Source: UBA1845 sp002338715 (GTDB taxonomy: Bacteria > Planctomycetota > Phycisphaerae > UBA1845). Taken from it: a stretch of 64,000 bases of DNA. Under the pieces are notes generated by a model. It did no database searches and was not told where the DNA came from. It saw nothing but the letters and a program-made list of their open reading frames with translations. Within the stretch, counting starts at the first letter, position 1. Every line of letters starts with the position of its first letter. Positions 9,146 through 18,700 of the stretch are shown in pieces. A program made the translations under genes and the position numbers. Location: positions 62,001 to 126,000 of the forward strand of contig DAORAL010000004.1 in assembly GCA_035344155.1 (NCBI GenBank). Reading direction: 5' to 3'.

Positions 9146-10419
9146 CAAAGACGATCATTCCATCCGCGCAGACGAAGGCGGGCATCGGTAAACCGGGTCT
9201 GCTCGATCGACTCGCCCGAAATATCGTTATCGCCGGATTGCAACGAATTGCAGTCGGTCGCCTGATTCTGACGGACGGCGTTTCGATGGCGGATTTTGGC
9301 GAGCACCATTGTTCTGGTGACCTGACGGCGCAGATTCAGGTCCTCGATCCACGATTTTATCGAGCAATCGCATGGGGCGGAACGTTGGGAGCCGGAAATG
9401 CGTACATCAACGGTTGGTGGGCGTGCGACGACTTGACCCGACTGATCCGTGTGATTCTGCAAAATGATGAATCGTTTGCCCAGCTCAACGGTGGTCGCAC
9501 GTCAATCTCGGCGATGGCACTTCGCGGCTGGAACATGTTAAGGCGCAACACTCTCAAGGGCAGTCGCCACAACATCGCTGCGCACTATGACCTGAGCAAT
9601 GAGTTCTATGCACTGTTTCTTGATGAAACGATGACCTATTCGTGCGGCATCTTTGAAAATGCAGATTCCACGTTGCACGAGGCCTCAATCGAAAAGCTTG
9701 ATCGCATATGCCGAAAACTTGCGCTCAAGCCCAACGACAGTGTCTTGGAGATCGGTACCGGGTGGGGAAGTTTTGCGATGCATGCCGCTCAGAATTACGG
9801 CTGCCGTGTGACAACAACGACGATTTCGCAAGAGCAGTTTGATCTGGCGAAGAATCGCATCAAGCAAGCCGGCCTCGCTGATCGCGTCACCGTGCTTCAA
9901 ACAGATTACCGTCAACTCGACGGGCAATACGACAAACTCGTCTCGATTGAGATGATCGAGGCCATCGGTTGGCGACAGTATCCGCAATACTTTCAAAAGT
10001 GCAGCGAACTGCTGAAGTCAGATGGCGCCGCGTGTATACAGGCAATCACGAAAGCCGACCGCTACTATGAAAGCTCCAAACGGGCCGTGGACTTTATCAA
10101 GCGTTACATCTTTCCGGGCAGTTGCATTCCATCGATAGGGGCAATGGCCGCCGCGGTTGCCGAATCGTCCAATCTAACGATCGCGCACCTCGAAGACATC
10201 ACGCCGCACTATGCAACAACGCTGCGTTGTTGGCGCAATCGATTCCAAGAGCAGTTGCCAAACGTTCGGGCACTTGGATTCTCAGATGCGTTCATTCGCA
10301 TGTGGGAATTCTACCTGTGCTATTGCGAGGCTGGATTTCGCGAACGCGTGATTGGAGATGTTCAAATGATACTAACGAAACCTGGATTCAGGGGACGCTT
10401 GCCGTTGGGAGCCTTATGA
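9139..10419 (+). CDS. cfa: Cyclopropane-fatty-acid synthase (class I SAM methyltransferase)
   Basis: Protein of 426 residues. The N-terminal lipid-binding part (~1-140) is followed by the methyltransferase fold, with the SAM motif LEIGTGWGSF (~205-214), the CFA signature NEFYALFLDETMTYSCGIF, and SIEMIEAIG. By family knowledge it transfers a methylene from S-adenosylmethionine to a cis double bond of a membrane phospholipid acyl chain. The desaturase four genes upstream would supply that double bond. The ATG overlaps the DUF1365 end by 7 bases, and its TGA overlaps the ATG of the next gene (ATGA). A second, shorter CFA-type enzyme lies three genes downstream, so the two probably act on different substrates or at different steps. 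Confidence 0.92.
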   Translation: MLTKTIIPSAQTKAGIGKPGLLDRLARNIVIAGLQRIAVGRLILTDGVSMADFGEHHCSGDLTAQIQVLDPRFYRAIAWGGTLGAGNAYINGWWACDDLTRLIRVILQNDESFAQLNGGRTSISAMALRGWNMLRRNTLKGSRHNIAAHYDLSNEFYALFLDETMTYSCGIFENADSTLHEASIEKLDRICRKLALKPNDSVLEIGTGWGSFAMHAAQNYGCRVTTTTISQEQFDLAKNRIKQAGLADRVTVLQTDYRQLDGQYDKLVSIEMIEAIGWRQYPQYFQKCSELLKSDGAACIQAITKADRYYESSKRAVDFIKRYIFPGSCIPSIGAMAAAVAESSNLTIAHLEDITPHYATTLRCWRNRFQEQLPNVRALGFSDAFIRMWEFYLCYCEAGFRERVIGDVQMILTKPGFRGRLPLGAL

Positions 10420-10997
10420 ATTCCACACCACGTCCATCCCGAATTGTCGGCGAGATTGCCGCGTATCAGTTGGCTTGGTGGAGTTGTGTGCTATCGGTTC
10501 GGGCAGACGCAGCATGGATTGGGCTGGGCGTAACGATCGTTGTCTTCGCGATTCACCTGGGTTTTTCGACATCGCCTGCCGCAGAATTCTGGTCCGTCCC
10601 GGCGGCTGCGGGCATTGGTTTCTTTGCGGACAACTTAGCCGCTTGGCTTGGTGCGATCCGATTTGAATCGGCAGCGTCCCCGTTCCTTTTGGCACCACTT
10701 TGGATTGCGGCAATGTGGTTGGCCTTTGCGATGTTGATCGTGCCCTGTTTTGCCTGGCTGGCAAGTCGGCCTTTGACCGCTGCCGTGATGGGGGCAACCA
10801 GTGGTCCAACGGCCTACGTGGCTGGCACTGCCCTCGGTATTGTCGAGATTCCACACTTTGTCCGGGGCATCGCCGTATTGGCTGTTTTGTGGGGGATCGC
10901 CGTTCCAATTGCGATCAAAGTTGTCGTTGCCAGTGTATCAACTTCAACGACAAGGGTGCCTGCAGTTGCTACGCATTCGGGAGACGTTTGTGAATAA
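10416..10997 (+). CDS. DUF2878-like integral membrane protein
   Basis: Hydrophobic protein of 193 residues with about five to six membrane helices and little else. Its start ATG overlaps the stop of the CFA synthase gene (ATGA). It resembles DUF2878 proteins, which are found in the same neighbourhood in gamma-proteobacteria: a short N-terminal cytoplasmic part, a helix containing AWWSCVL, a GFFADNLAAWLG loop helix, and a late GTALGIVE segment. The function of the family is unknown. Membership of this operon suggests a membrane-lipid role, perhaps substrate handling. The family call rests on length, hydrophobicity and context more than on a signature motif. Confidence 0.7.
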   Translation: MNSTPRPSRIVGEIAAYQLAWWSCVLSVRADAAWIGLGVTIVVFAIHLGFSTSPAAEFWSVPAAAGIGFFADNLAAWLGAIRFESAASPFLLAPLWIAAMWLAFAMLIVPCFAWLASRPLTAAVMGATSGPTAYVAGTALGIVEIPHFVRGIAVLAVLWGIAVPIAIKVVVASVSTSTTRVPAVATHSGDVCE

Positions 10998-11781
10998 CTG
11001 GGTGCAACAATTCGGGCTGGGGCTTGGAGCGGCTGCCCTGATGATGTTTGTGCTCTGGATTGTGCAGAGGCGCACAAACAATGCGGGCATTGTTGATGTC
11101 GGTTGGGCGGTCGGCATCGGCGCGCTGACCCTTGCTTTCGCCCTGTCCGCAAGTGGGGCGGCGCATCGGCGGATTGTCGTGGCAGCCATGACAACAATCT
11201 GGTCGGCACGGCTCGCGCAACATTTGATCCGGAGGATTTCATCCGAACCGGAGGATGGTCGGTACCAGAATCTTCGCAATTGGGCTGGCGAACGACAACA
11301 GGTCGTGCTGTTTGTGTTCTTCATGTTGCAGGCGACATGGGTTCTCATTTTTGCTGTGCCCCAATACATCGCCATGCAGAATGTGCGCGCGTTTGGTGGT
11401 TTCGATATTGCCGCCATTTTGATATTCATGATCTCACTGATCGGTGAGTTCATCGCCGACCGACAGTTGGCTGCGTTTCGCAGGTCGCCTGCAAATGCGG
11501 GCGAGGTCTGCCAGGTCGGACTCTGGCGATACTCGCGGCACCCCAATTACTTCTTTGAATGGCTGCATTGGTTCGCGTACCCGTTGATGGCCATCGGTAT
11601 CGGGCGTGCGGCGTGGCTGGCATTGATCGGTCCTTCGTTCATGCTGCTGTTCCTGCTGAAGATCACCGGTATTCCGCCGACAGAAAAGCGTGCGCTTCAG
11701 AGTCGAGGTGATCGTTATCGTGCGTATCAGCGAACAACAAGTGCGTTTATTCCATGGTTTCCAAGAGAACAAGGCTCATGA
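10990..11781 (+). CDS. DUF1295 / steroid 5-alpha-reductase-like membrane protein
   Basis: Protein of 263 residues starting at GTG 10990 (GTGAATAACTGG), which overlaps the previous gene by 8 bases and has GGGAG upstream. It has an N-terminal membrane helix, a DVGWAVG motif near residue 40, and the C-terminal signature SRHPNYFFEWLHW...PPTEKRALQSRGDRYRAYQ, which marks DUF1295 and the isoprenylcysteine methyltransferase/steroid reductase fold. Proteins of this type are NAD(P)H-dependent reductases or methyltransferases of lipids. Here it probably reduces or otherwise modifies a lipid intermediate made by the neighbouring CFA-type enzymes. The stop overlaps the next start (ATGA). Confidence 0.88.
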   Translation: MNNWVQQFGLGLGAAALMMFVLWIVQRRTNNAGIVDVGWAVGIGALTLAFALSASGAAHRRIVVAAMTTIWSARLAQHLIRRISSEPEDGRYQNLRNWAGERQQVVLFVFFMLQATWVLIFAVPQYIAMQNVRAFGGFDIAAILIFMISLIGEFIADRQLAAFRRSPANAGEVCQVGLWRYSRHPNYFFEWLHWFAYPLMAIGIGRAAWLALIGPSFMLLFLLKITGIPPTEKRALQSRGDRYRAYQRTTSAFIPWFPREQGS

Positions 11782-12902
11782 ACGGCGAGTACAAGTCAGC
11801 AGGGTTGACGGCAATTGCTGAAAGAGGTTGGCTTCCGGACTTCATCATTCGTCGGGGAATACGGCGTTTACTGACCGCGCGCCTTCGCAGCGAGATGGGC
11901 GAGGATTGCGAAGAGCGCCACGAATCCCAACAGCGGTTCCTGGAATCAATGGGCCGAAGCCCGGTTGCCATCGTTCCGCAGAAAGCAAACGAGCAGCATT
12001 ACGAGATTCCGGCAAAGTTCTTTGAACTGGTTCTGGGGCGTCATCGAAAGTACAGCTGTTGCTATTGGCCGGAAGACGTGCGTTCATTGGATGAGGCAGA
12101 AGCGGCGATGCTTGCATTGACATGTGATCGCGCGGAACTTGCGGATGGCCAGTCAATTCTCGAACTCGGATGTGGTTGGGGATCGCTCACGTTGTGGATG
12201 GCAACGCACTACCCCAATGCTGCGATTACGGCGATTTCAAATTCGGCAAGCCAGGGCGCGTTTATCGGCGCCGAATGCAAGCGCTTGGGCTTGAACAATG
12301 TTGAAATCATAACAGCCGACATGAACACCTTTGTGCCAACTGGACAATTTGATCGGGTTGTTTCCGTCGAAATGTTCGAGCACATGCGCAACTTGAGCAC
12401 GCTGCTGCACCGCATCAATGGCTGGTTGGCCGAGGGCGGGAAGTTGTTTGTGCACATTTTCACCCATCAGTTGTGCTCTTATCCTTTTGAAACGACGGGG
12501 AAGGACGATTGGATGGGGCGGTACTTCTTTTCCGGCGGCATGATGCCTTCGGACCACCTGTTGCTCTATCTTCAGGATGTGCTGAAACTCGATCGGCATT
12601 GGTGTGTCAGCGGTCGACACTATCAAAAAACCGCAAATGCGTGGCTTGCCAACATGACGTCACGCCGCGACGAGATCATGCCGATCTTGCGCGAAACCTA
12701 CGGCAAAGCCGATGCCGAGTGTTGGTTCAACCGTTGGCGGATTTTCTTCATGGCCTGCGCGGAACTTTGGGGTTTTCACGAAGGGAATGAATGGCGCGTG
12801 GGGCACTATCTGATGAGCCGCCGAACTGTGAACGCGGTGAATCCATCCATCAATGAGTCGTCTGGACTTGGCGAAAGAGGCCTGCAATGCACCTTTGCTT
12901 AA
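11778..12902 (+). CDS. CFA-type SAM-dependent methyltransferase (second copy, short form)
   Basis: Protein of 374 residues with the SAM-binding motif LELGCGWGSLTLWMA, a post-motif GQFDRVVSVEMFEHM and a C-terminal WRIFFMACAELWGF segment. It belongs to the cyclopropane-synthase-related methyltransferases but lacks the long N-terminal domain arrangement of the other copy and differs throughout, so it is not a recent duplicate. Proteins like this accompany DUF1295 and lipocalin genes in light or singlet-oxygen stress regulons. The reaction could be methylation of a double-bonded acyl chain rather than ring formation (inference). The start is ATG 11778, overlapping the DUF1295 stop, and the gene overlaps the lipocalin start by 16 bases. 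Confidence 0.88.
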   Translation: MNGEYKSAGLTAIAERGWLPDFIIRRGIRRLLTARLRSEMGEDCEERHESQQRFLESMGRSPVAIVPQKANEQHYEIPAKFFELVLGRHRKYSCCYWPEDVRSLDEAEAAMLALTCDRAELADGQSILELGCGWGSLTLWMATHYPNAAITAISNSASQGAFIGAECKRLGLNNVEIITADMNTFVPTGQFDRVVSVEMFEHMRNLSTLLHRINGWLAEGGKLFVHIFTHQLCSYPFETTGKDDWMGRYFFSGGMMPSDHLLLYLQDVLKLDRHWCVSGRHYQKTANAWLANMTSRRDEIMPILRETYGKADAECWFNRWRIFFMACAELWGFHEGNEWRVGHYLMSRRTVNAVNPSINESSGLGERGLQCTFA

Positions 12903-13522
12903 AGCCCATGTTGATCATATCGGTGCTGTTGGTCGGATGTGAACGGCGAACGGTTCACCCTGCAACCGAAGTGCCTTCGGGCAGTGCGTCGCCGCCGGTG
13001 CAAGCCTCGAATACACCGGAATCGACTCCAAAACGAGTCAAGCTTCGGACAGTAGATGAGGTCGACTTGGACCGGTTTATGGGCAAGTGGTACGAATACG
13101 CCCGCTATCAGAATGCGTTTCAGAAAGACATTGTTGGTGTCATCGCGGAATATCGTATACGCGGCGACGGGCGGATTGATGTTATCAATACCGGCCGCGT
13201 CGGTGCCCTTGATGGCCCGTTGAATCGATCGGAATCGGTCGGTTGGGTCGTTGAAGGCTCGAAGAATACACGATGGCGCGTGGAGTTCTTCTGGCCGCTC
13301 ACTGCGCCGTATTGGATTATCGATCTGGACGAGGACTACCAGTACGCGGTTGTCGGGCAACCATCCAGGAAATACCTTTGGATTCTCAGCCGAAGTCCGC
13401 AACTGGATGACAATACCTACGAGGGAATCTGTCATCGTCTCAAGGACCAGGGGTATGATCCGACAAAACTGATAAAGACACCTCAGCCCGCGTCGTCGAT
13501 GGCGGATGCGTTGCCGGAATAG
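12887..13522 (+). CDS. blc: Lipocalin lipoprotein, Blc-like
   Basis: Protein of 211 residues with a lipoprotein signal (LLVGC lipobox near residue 18), a Ser/Pro/Thr-rich linker to about residue 55, then the bacterial lipocalin fold: GKWYEYARY near the start of the barrel and YWIIDLDEDYQYAVVG and YLWILSRSPQL near its end, all as in E. coli Blc. Blc-type lipocalins bind fatty acids or lysophospholipids on the outer-membrane side and are stress induced. Here the gene ends the lipid-modification operon, with a good AAAGAGG ribosome site and a 16-base overlap, suggesting that it carries or salvages the modified lipids. It converges with the photolyase-like gene, leaving only 47 bases between the two. 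Confidence 0.93.
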   Translation: MHLCLKPMLIISVLLVGCERRTVHPATEVPSGSASPPVQASNTPESTPKRVKLRTVDEVDLDRFMGKWYEYARYQNAFQKDIVGVIAEYRIRGDGRIDVINTGRVGALDGPLNRSESVGWVVEGSKNTRWRVEFFWPLTAPYWIIDLDEDYQYAVVGQPSRKYLWILSRSPQLDDNTYEGICHRLKDQGYDPTKLIKTPQPASSMADALPE

Positions 13523-13569
13523 AAGAATGTCCACTGGGGCGACGGGTTGACGGGGCGACAAACTCGATA

Positions 13570-15123
13570 CTAATTGGTCGCGCGCTTCAGAAATTCGTCT
13601 GCGGCCTTGTAGATCAACGCTTTCCTTTCATTGTTCATCCTTTCGAGCGTACTGACAGCGGTGGCCATCCTTGCCTGGCCCCCCAAGAAGTCACGGTTTC
13701 GATCGATGAATCGCCAGTAGAGTCCATCCATCACGTCACACCAGTTATGTTTTGAGCCTTCAAACAGCGAAGCAGAGCGCTTGGAATAATCGCTCATCTT
13801 CAAAATGTAATTGCTCCCGCAAATGTAGGGCTTCGTTGCGAAGACTCCGCCGTCCGAGAAAATCCCCATGCCGTATACATTGGGCACCATGACCCAATCG
13901 GAACTGTCCACAAACATTTCCATGAACCACCGGTATGCGTCACGCGGTTCGATTTCGCACAAGGTCATCAGATTCCCGGCAATCATCAGGCGCTCGATAT
14001 GGTGGGCCCATCCATAGCGCTTGGCTTTTTCAATTACGTCATCGAGCGGAAGCAGTCCAGTTGTTCCGGCGTACCACGCAGCCGTGAGTTTGCGTTCGTG
14101 CTTAAAAAAATTGGAATGCTCCTGAACATCGCCGAACTGTTGGTAGATGCCGCGCACAAATTCGCGCCAACCGCAGACCTGGCGAACGAATCCTTCGAGC
14201 GAGTTGATAGGAATATCGTTCCGCTCACCGTATGTGATCGCGCGCTCAAGAACTTCTCGCGGCGTCAGCAATCCCAGGTTCAATGCCGGTGTCAGAACAG
14301 AGTGAAAAAGCACGGGTCCGCGAGTGGATATCGCATCTTCGAACGGTCCGAAACACCCAAAGCGTTCGCTCAGAAACTGACGAAGCCAGGCAAGACTTTG
14401 CTGGCGCGTCGTGGGCAGCCACCACGTATCCGCTGAAAGTTCGCCTGGATGATTGGGGAAATGCTTGTGAACCAACCCGATGACATTCAAGACATGCTGT
14501 GTCGGTTTCGATGCCGGTGGTGATTGCAAGGCTTGCGATTTTGGCAAAGGTCGGCGGTTATCGTGGTCAAATGACCACCGGCCACCAACCGGGTTGCCTT
14601 GCTTGTCGATCATCAGCTTAAGCCGCTTTCGCTGCCATTTGTAAAAGTTGGCCATATGGGGGCGGTTGCCATTGAGCCAGGTGGCAAAGTCTTCGCGTGT
14701 CGTCAAAAACATTGGGCTGCGGAGAATGTGCAACTCGAGGTGTTGTTCTCTGGCGAACGCCTGCATTCGTCGCTCAAAAAATCTGTCTTCAATCTCCCAG
14801 AAGATAAGCCGCCTAACGCTCTTGCCCTTGACGAACTTCCCGAGTTTGGCTTCGTACGTCGTGTCTACCGACTTGGGGTTGTGATTCGAAAAGGCCTCGT
14901 AGTGGACGTCGCAACCCTGGTTCACCAGTTCGTCGCGATAGGATCGCATTGCCGCCAGAAACAGGGCGATCTTCTGCTTGTGATGGCGAACATGGGTGCA
15001 CAACCCCAGATCCTCAGCCATAAAGAACCGACATGCGCGGAATTGCTTCAACTCTGCAAAGGGAAATAGCTGGTTGCCAAGAATGACAAAGACGGAATTC
15101 TTTGTATCGATGTGTTGTTTCAT
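13570..15123 (-). CDS. Cryptochrome/photolyase family protein (PhrB-related) apparently lacking Fe-S ligands
   Basis: Protein of 517 residues, the usual length of the FeS-BCP/photolyase-related family. The N-terminal Rossmann part begins NSVFVILGNQLFP, which fixes the start at 15123. The C-terminal FAD domain shows GWREFVRGIY, AHHIERLMIAGN, DWVMVPNVYGMG, KPYICGSNYILKMSDY and a terminal GLYWRFIDRNRDFL. In PhrB-type members the segment after MSDY carries a CxxC pair that binds a 4Fe-4S cluster; here the equivalent residues read SKRS, while the later Cys before the LYW motif remains. It may therefore lack the cluster. Known relatives repair (6-4) photoproducts or act as light sensors. It converges on the lipid operon, which fits a light-stress theme. 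Confidence 0.88.
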   Translation of the reverse strand: MKQHIDTKNSVFVILGNQLFPFAELKQFRACRFFMAEDLGLCTHVRHHKQKIALFLAAMRSYRDELVNQGCDVHYEAFSNHNPKSVDTTYEAKLGKFVKGKSVRRLIFWEIEDRFFERRMQAFAREQHLELHILRSPMFLTTREDFATWLNGNRPHMANFYKWQRKRLKLMIDKQGNPVGGRWSFDHDNRRPLPKSQALQSPPASKPTQHVLNVIGLVHKHFPNHPGELSADTWWLPTTRQQSLAWLRQFLSERFGCFGPFEDAISTRGPVLFHSVLTPALNLGLLTPREVLERAITYGERNDIPINSLEGFVRQVCGWREFVRGIYQQFGDVQEHSNFFKHERKLTAAWYAGTTGLLPLDDVIEKAKRYGWAHHIERLMIAGNLMTLCEIEPRDAYRWFMEMFVDSSDWVMVPNVYGMGIFSDGGVFATKPYICGSNYILKMSDYSKRSASLFEGSKHNWCDVMDGLYWRFIDRNRDFLGGQARMATAVSTLERMNNERKALIYKAADEFLKRATN

Positions 15124-15729
15124 TCGGTCGCGACCAATTCCCATACCTTGCGCCGGCGTATTTAAAGGGGCAAACGCTCTTGGGGTATATCGTAGGTGCT
15201 GTCTTTGGATTTGGAAAAGAAGGTGGGGCCGGTACACGCAATTGCGATCAACCGACAGTCTCTAAATGCGATGCGATGTCGACGTTCGCACGCAAACAAT
15301 ACGGCCCCCTGGAGCGGCAGCGGCCGTCGTTTTGAATCCAACATTCTTTTTCTTGCGGTGTTCTACTGAGTGCGAATTGAGCAGGGGAACACGCATACCG
15401 GTTGGACGACCTTTACCGGTATTCATACGGAAAACATGATTCGCTCGTTTGCACAAGGCATCGGACTGCGGATAGAACAAACCCTTCGAGATTTGCATGA
15501 TCGCGCCTGCGGTAATTTCTCAGACGCTGGCAACGCATCCTTGGTGTGGCAGTGTGTAACCGCGAGACGTGATCTCGATGGCCTTATGATTGACTTGGTC
15601 TGGAGCGTGCTGCGATCGCGCTGGTCGTTGCAGACCAGCGCGATCGCGGCTGACGAATGACTTCAACTTGTCGGTGCCGCACAACGCGATACCGGGCGTC
15701 GCCTAATTCATGGAGTCATTGCCCCCCGA
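15124..15729. other. Gene-free interval between photolyase-like gene and RTX giant
   Basis: About 600 bases. The only notable structure is a perfect 15-base hairpin at 15612-15647, given separately. A plus-strand open frame of 96 codons (15370-15660) exists, but it has no ribosome site or recognisable features and covers the hairpin, so I do not call it. The part next to 15123 should hold the photolyase promoter; no convincing one was found. Confidence 0.4.
15612..15647 (-). terminator. Perfect 15-bp hairpin behind the RTX giant gene
   Basis: GCGATCGCGCTGGTC (15612-15626), loop GTTGCA, then the exact complement GACCAGCGCGATCGC (15633-15647). It lies 83 bases past the stop of the minus-strand giant gene. 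There is no U-tract on either side, so it is probably an RNA 3'-end stabiliser or a Rho-related terminator. Each arm contains the octamer GCGATCGC. Confidence 0.6.
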
Positions 15730-18700
15730 TCATTGCCCACAACCTGGGTCTGCGGGTTGATCGCCTCGGTAGCACCTCTGGAAGATGCTGAAGTCCACGA
15801 GGTCCACGTCTTCGTCCCAATCAATATCCGCATGTTCGCAGGTTGCCGTGCCATCGTGCAGCTTCATCGGTCCCACGGTGCATGCCTGGAACATGCTGAA
15901 GTCCTCGCCATCGACGAAGTGGTCCGCGTTGAAATCTGCCGGAGCGATTGGCAGCGGCAGGTCGCCACAACCATCGCATTCGATCGCCGTGATCGTACCA
16001 TTGATCATCCACGAAGGAGGTCCATCGGAGTGTATCGTGAACGTCCGCGTGCTAAACCGATTGAGCACGATCTGGTCGCAACGCGGTAGTGCGTCGAGCG
16101 GGTTCAGTCCAGCCGTCAACCAAGCAGTCCCCGTATGATCTTCCAGGTTTATCTCGATGAAGGAAGGCAACGCAAACATGAATGCATTGTACGCCATCGG
16201 CATGTTCACATTGGTCGCCGTCGCTTGCTCCACGCAAGAACTTGCCCCAATAGCGCCGGTCGCGCCCTGCACCGTAGACGTGTAACTGACTATTGGCGAA
16301 TAGTCGCCCTGGTCGGGGTTTGGATTCTGGTCCGGCCAATCCGTTCGCATCCAGTATTCGAAGGTCCAGTCGGCACCGACTGAAATCGTGACTCCCCCGG
16401 GCAGTTGGCCCGTCACTTCGGTCACGATACCCCTGAACCGGAAATGGTCCCACGATGGCGCGCATTGATCGCAAGTGTCTTCGCCACACGTCGTTCCTTC
16501 GCCAAGCCACTCGCCATAGGCACAGAAAGCCTCTTCGATCTCGGAGCAAGACCCGCCATTCGGACCGTAACAGCAGCAAGCCCCGATCGGATCGGGTTCA
16601 ACAAGGCAGAGTTCCTGATCACAGGTTGTGCCCGCGCCTTGCCAAATGCCGAAGCATTCGCCAGCGGTTGTTTCGACACAAGCCGCGGTGGCCGGATCAC
16701 AACATGCTCCGATTCCCGGACATTCGCAGTGGTACAGATCGTTTACGCCCTCATCCAATTCGCACGCGAATACCTGTCCACCGTCGAAGCAAATGCTGCA
16801 CGACGGATCGACTTCTCCATCGAAGGGAATATCCGTGAAGTAACAATCGGGGTTGCACTGGCATTCGACGACTTCCCACGAAGGCACACATTCGCTGCAC
16901 GGACAATCGGAATCGCCGCCGCAGATTTCACCGCTATCCGCACACCGAAGCGTCGGCTGCAACGCCACGGCTTGGCATCCCGGATTCTGTGGATCGCAAC
17001 CGGTACCGATGCAACTCAGCGCGTCGGGTGCGATGAAGCAGGGCTCGCGGTTGACGAAATCGCGATCAAGATAGAGGTCCACACCCATGGAACCGATCGA
17101 AATGGCGTATGTCGCGGGAGTGGAAATCTGAATGTAACCAGATGGCACGGTCTGAGCTGTGGTGTAGCTGCCTGGCGCAAGTCCAACCATTCGATAGCGA
17201 CCGTCGCTTCCGGTGACTGCCGACAGTGAGCCGACGGTAACCGTCACACCGACGTGCGGCGTGTCGCCAATGCCATCACCGGTGGTGTCGATCATGACTC
17301 TTCCGCGGACCTCGCCGCGAGCGGGCGCGGGCAGTGTCAAACCGTCACAGTTTTCGCGATCTTTGTTGTCGCTTCCGCGTCCACCAAAGAGTCGGTCTTT
17401 GTCATTGCAGCCATAGAGGTTGTCGTCGCCACGGTTTCCGAAAAGGAAATCGCGCGTGTTTCCATCGCCGCCGCTGCGGACGACGTCGTTGTTTCGCCCG
17501 CCGAATAGGAAGTCCTTACCGTTATCGCCAACGAGGCTGTCATTACCTCTGCCGCCGAAAATGAAATCCACCGAACTGCCACCAGAGATGATGTCGGTAC
17601 CGACACCACCGAAGAGGAAGTCAGCGCTGCCAGCGCCTCGCATGACGTCATCATCGCGCCCGCCAAATCCGATGTTTACACCGCCACCGCCGAAGAACTG
17701 GTCGTTGTGATGGCCACCAAAGAGCAGGTTCAGTCCGCCCCCGCCCTTGATGACGTCGTTGTCGGAACCGCCGAATGCCAGCAGCAAACCGCCACCGCTG
17801 GTTTCCAGAATGTCAGATTGCTTTCCGCCGAACAGCAGACTCAGACCCGATGGGAATTTCAAACGGTCGTCGTCTTTACCGCCGAACTGCAGCGACAATC
17901 CTGATCCGGAGGAAATGATGTCGTGTCCGGAACTTCCGAACGCCAGACACAAACCAGCGCCGGCAGTCACTTCGTCCTCGCCTGCGCCGCCAAACAGCAG
18001 CGTAAGTCCGCTACCGCCCACGACTTCGTCGTTACCGCGTCCACCAAACCCGAGGTACAGTCCGGAACCGCCAACGACCTGGTCCTCTCCGGAGTTGCCG
18101 AAAAGCAAGTTCAAGCCAGGACCGGAATTGATGATGTCGTCGTCTTTGTTACCGAACAACACGTTGAGGCCGGCACCAGCATTGAGAATGTCTTTTTCGC
18201 GGTTGCCGAACATGACATTGACGCCGTGCCCTGCGGTAAGGTCGTCATCGTCACGGCCGCCGAATACGACGTTCAGCCCCGAGCCAGCTTCAATGACGTC
18301 TTTGCCTTTGCTGCCAAACAGGATATTGACGCCGTCGCCTGCGGTGATGGTGTCGTCGGCGAGGTTTCCGAAGACGAGGTTAAAGCCATCACCGGCTGAG
18401 ATATTGTCGTCGCACTTTCCACCGAAGAGCAGATCGATCTCGATGGGGGGGATGGCAATCGTCAAGAGACGCCCAAGGCTGGTGATGGTGTCGGTTCCGT
18501 CGCTGCCGAACATCAGGTTTCCGAGGGCGATCGGCGTTGGGATACCGCTGATGGGAACCACAACCAATCCGCCATGGTCGGCGTGCAGCATGTCGTTACC
18601 ACCGCTACCGAATACGAAGTCGATACCGTTGTACGCTTCCACTGTGTCGTCGCCCGAACTGGCGAAGATCAGGTCGGCTGCCCCGGACAGGTCCGTGATG

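Noticed and set aside
15370..15660. Plus-strand open frame of 96 codons between photolyase-like gene and giant
   Set aside because: No ribosome site, covers a perfect hairpin, and its residues show no family features.
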